A DNA stretch of 7,065 bases from Halovenus sp. (lineage in GTDB: Archaea; Halobacteriota; Halobacteria; Halobacteriales; Haloarculaceae), in NCBI GenBank assembly GCA_003551945.1, contig PUNZ01000093.1, positions 1 to 7,065 of the forward strand, read 5' to 3'. A model generated the notes under the pieces. That model was not told where the DNA came from. It worked only from the letters and a program-made list of their open reading frames with translations, and made no database searches. This document shows, piece after piece, positions 5,376 through 7,065 of the stretch; within the stretch, counting starts at the first letter, position 1; every line of letters starts with the position of its first letter. The position numbers and the translations under genes are program-made.

Positions 5376-7065
5376 TCACTCCTCAAAAAGGTCTTCAAGG
5401 AGCTTCTGTTGTGCCTTTCGCAGGTGATTATGTAACGTTGGTGCAGAGACGCCCATTGACTCGGCCAAGTCTTCTGCGGTGCTACCACGTGGCCACTCGA
5501 AATAGCCCGCATGGTAGGCCCCTTCGAGCACCGACCGTTGCTTTTCTGTGAGCGTCTCATCCAATGTATCACCCGTGGTTTGTGACCCATCTTTGGCGCT
5601 TTGTTCTTGCTTTCCACGGAGTTCGATTGTCGAAAACTGTGTCATGAGCGCGTCGTTCAACGAACGAACGTCGGTATCGGGTGTGACCTCACAGACGAGC
5701 GATGCAGTGCCATTTTGGACAGAGAGTTCTGTTATCGTGGCCCCACGCTCGGAGAGCAAGACGACTGGTGATGATTGAATCACAAGCTCAAGCCGCCCAC
5801 CGTCTTCGTAATTTTGAATGAGGCGAGCATCAGTGATCCCATCGATAGCGGCCGCGGCATCGAGTGCCACCTCCGCCGTGGCACCACTGATATCGACAAA
5901 GCAAAGCAGCGACTGTCCGGCAGTGGGAACTGCACCATCAAGTGCGAGTGAACACGAAATTGCTTGAGAAAGTGCAACAAGCGGGGCCCCTTCATCGTGA
6001 TACGAAAATCGCAGTTTAAGCAGCGTTCCCCCGAGTAACAATAGGCGGCGTTCAGTTGCTGTAATTCCAAAGGCGATACGACGTCCAAGTGCAGAGAGAG
6101 CGGTTCGTTCCGGTTTGTCGAATGCATCTTCGCGGTCTGCACGGACGACGAGTGCACCATAACTCGTCTCACCATGTGCAATCGGCACAGCGCCGAGCAT
6201 TCCTCGTCCTTCAACGGTGGTATTTGGCCCAGGGTCATCCGGCGCGACCATTGCTTGTCCGGTCTGCATCGCGCGGCGAACCAATCCAGAATTTGCCGGA
6301 CCGGAGAACCGGTCAGGGCTCTCGCCCGCGTGTGCGCGAACGGAGACCGCGCTCTCTGCGGAATCCTGGTCAAGAATCCAGGCAGCATCATATAGGTCAG
6401 TCAGCCGTTCGACGACACGACGGTTTATTTCCGTCCGAGTACTCGCAGCAATCAGTTCCTCATCAACGGCCTCGAGTGTCGTGACGATGCGTGGAAGCCA
6501 CCCCCGCTGGTCCCGTGAACGGGTTTCGAGAGCTTCAAAAGCCCGGGCAATTTCGGCACGGGTTGGTTTGCCGAACGAATGAAGCAAGCCATCGATGCTT
6601 TGCCAGCCTCCGACCGCAGTGACAACACGGGCATCGATGCCGTTGGATACCAGCAACGTGCGTGCGAAGTAAGCTCGGAGCGCAGAGGGTGTTACCTGTT
6701 CAAAGATTGGTCGGCCGGTTTCAGCGGCTGCCCGTTCACCTACCTCACCGATGAGCATCTGTATCCGCCGCTCAGAAACGGGGACAACGCGGTCTTCCGT
6801 ATCGATAGCGTTGCTCCTGATAAACTGCCAGAAGTCGTGGGCAACTTGAGCCGGCATGTACGCAGTTCGCGTCTCTCCATCGCCTTCATCAACGGTCACA
6901 AAATAGCGGGTTCGTCCTTGGGAACCTTCTCCAGAGACCGCCGCCGGGCGAAGCCGCTCAATCTCTGCAGCGCGGAGCCCGACCTCACCACAGAGGCGAA
7001 TGACGAGTTCTTCGCGGTGGGTTTGTGTGGCCCGCCGCAATTGGTCGTACTCGTGGTCAGTCAAC
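5376..7065 (-). CDS. Bat/HTH_10 family transcription regulator with a degenerate tyrosine-recombinase N-terminal domain (5' end cut by window)
   Basis: Predicted cytoplasmic DNA-binding regulator; 562 residues are visible, ending at a TGA stop. Residues 1-175 resemble the catalytic domain of tyrosine recombinases: box I is GEVGLRAAEI (Arg31) and box II is TPSALRAYFARTLL (Arg130), followed by VGGWQSID. Compared with XerD-type enzymes the first box II His is Ser128, the beta-hairpin Lys is missing, and the nucleophilic Tyr position is Ser163 or Phe164; no Tyr occurs between 133 and 224. Residues about 195-340 look like a GAF sensor domain, about 341-490 like the Bat (bacterio-opsin activator) domain, and 503-556 form HTH_10 (LTEKQRSVLEGAYHAGYFEW, then SAPTLHNHLRKAQQKLL). 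The first codon in frame is TTG, but this Leu fits the usual LTxxEYxxL opening of such a domain, so the true start probably lies beyond the right edge. It lies 245 bp upstream of acs in the same direction and may regulate it; that is inference. The ligand is unknown. Confidence 0.92.
   Translation of the reverse strand, partial: LTDHEYDQLRRATQTHREELVIRLCGEVGLRAAEIERLRPAAVSGEGSQGRTRYFVTVDEGDGETRTAYMPAQVAHDFWQFIRSNAIDTEDRVVPVSERRIQMLIGEVGERAAAETGRPIFEQVTPSALRAYFARTLLVSNGIDARVVTAVGGWQSIDGLLHSFGKPTRAEIARAFEALETRSRDQRGWLPRIVTTLEAVDEELIAASTRTEINRRVVERLTDLYDAAWILDQDSAESAVSVRAHAGESPDRFSGPANSGLVRRAMQTGQAMVAPDDPGPNTTVEGRGMLGAVPIAHGETSYGALVVRADREDAFDKPERTALSALGRRIAFGITATERRLLLLGGTLLKLRFSYHDEGAPLVALSQAISCSLALDGAVPTAGQSLLCFVDISGATAEVALDAAAAIDGITDARLIQNYEDGGRLELVIQSSPVVLLSERGATITELSVQNGTASLVCEVTPDTDVRSLNDALMTQFSTIELRGKQEQSAKDGSQTTGDTLDETLTEKQRSVLEGAYHAGYFEWPRGSTAEDLAESMGVSAPTLHNHLRKAQQKLLEDLFEE

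Noticed and set aside
5780..6391. A second minus-strand frame of 203 codons inside the regulator gene
   Set aside because: It is an out-of-frame shadow of the GAF-Bat region; its basic, Arg/Ser-rich translation has no recognisable domain.
5376..7064. An integrase of a mobile element, suggested by the tyrosine-recombinase-like domain
   Set aside because: The catalytic Tyr and other active-site residues are missing, the domain is fused to GAF, Bat and HTH_10 domains, and no attachment site, repeat or other mobile gene is seen nearby.
7062..7064. TTG as the true start codon of the regulator
   Set aside because: It lies at the window edge and the Leu fits the usual opening of the recombinase-like domain, so the frame most likely continues upstream.

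Overview
The window looks like a chromosomal segment of a haloarchaeon (class Halobacteria). The predicted proteins have acidic tails, the main promoter has a TATA-like box placed for a leaderless transcript, and the gene at the right end belongs to the Bat/HTH_10 regulator type typical of haloarchaea. Base composition looks only moderately GC-rich by eye, lower than in most haloarchaea, but I cannot name the genus.

All supported genes lie on the minus strand, so transcription runs from right to left. From right to left they are: (1) a regulator, cut by the right edge, that joins a degenerate tyrosine-recombinase domain, a GAF-like sensor, a Bat domain and a C-terminal HTH_10; (2) a 245-bp intergenic stretch with hairpins, a U-rich tract and the acs promoter; (3) acs, AMP-forming acetyl-CoA synthetase; (4) a DUF4212 small subunit and (5) a sodium:solute symporter large subunit, overlapping by 4 bp; (6) a UspA-type ATP-binding protein 5 bp further on; (7) a 76-residue protein with two predicted membrane segments. 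The last 137 bases at the left edge hold no gene I can support.

The block reads as an acetate (or short monocarboxylate) uptake and activation unit. The two-subunit Na+ symporter would import the acid and Acs would turn it into acetyl-CoA. The Usp and the small membrane protein are probable accessory factors. The fused regulator upstream is a candidate local controller. Acetate specificity of Acs is well supported by its pocket residues; the transporter substrate, the regulator's target and the roles of the last two genes are inference.

The most unusual item is the regulator. Its N-terminal domain keeps the recombinase fold signature but has lost the nucleophilic tyrosine and other catalytic residues, which suggests a recombinase fold reused for DNA binding or signalling.
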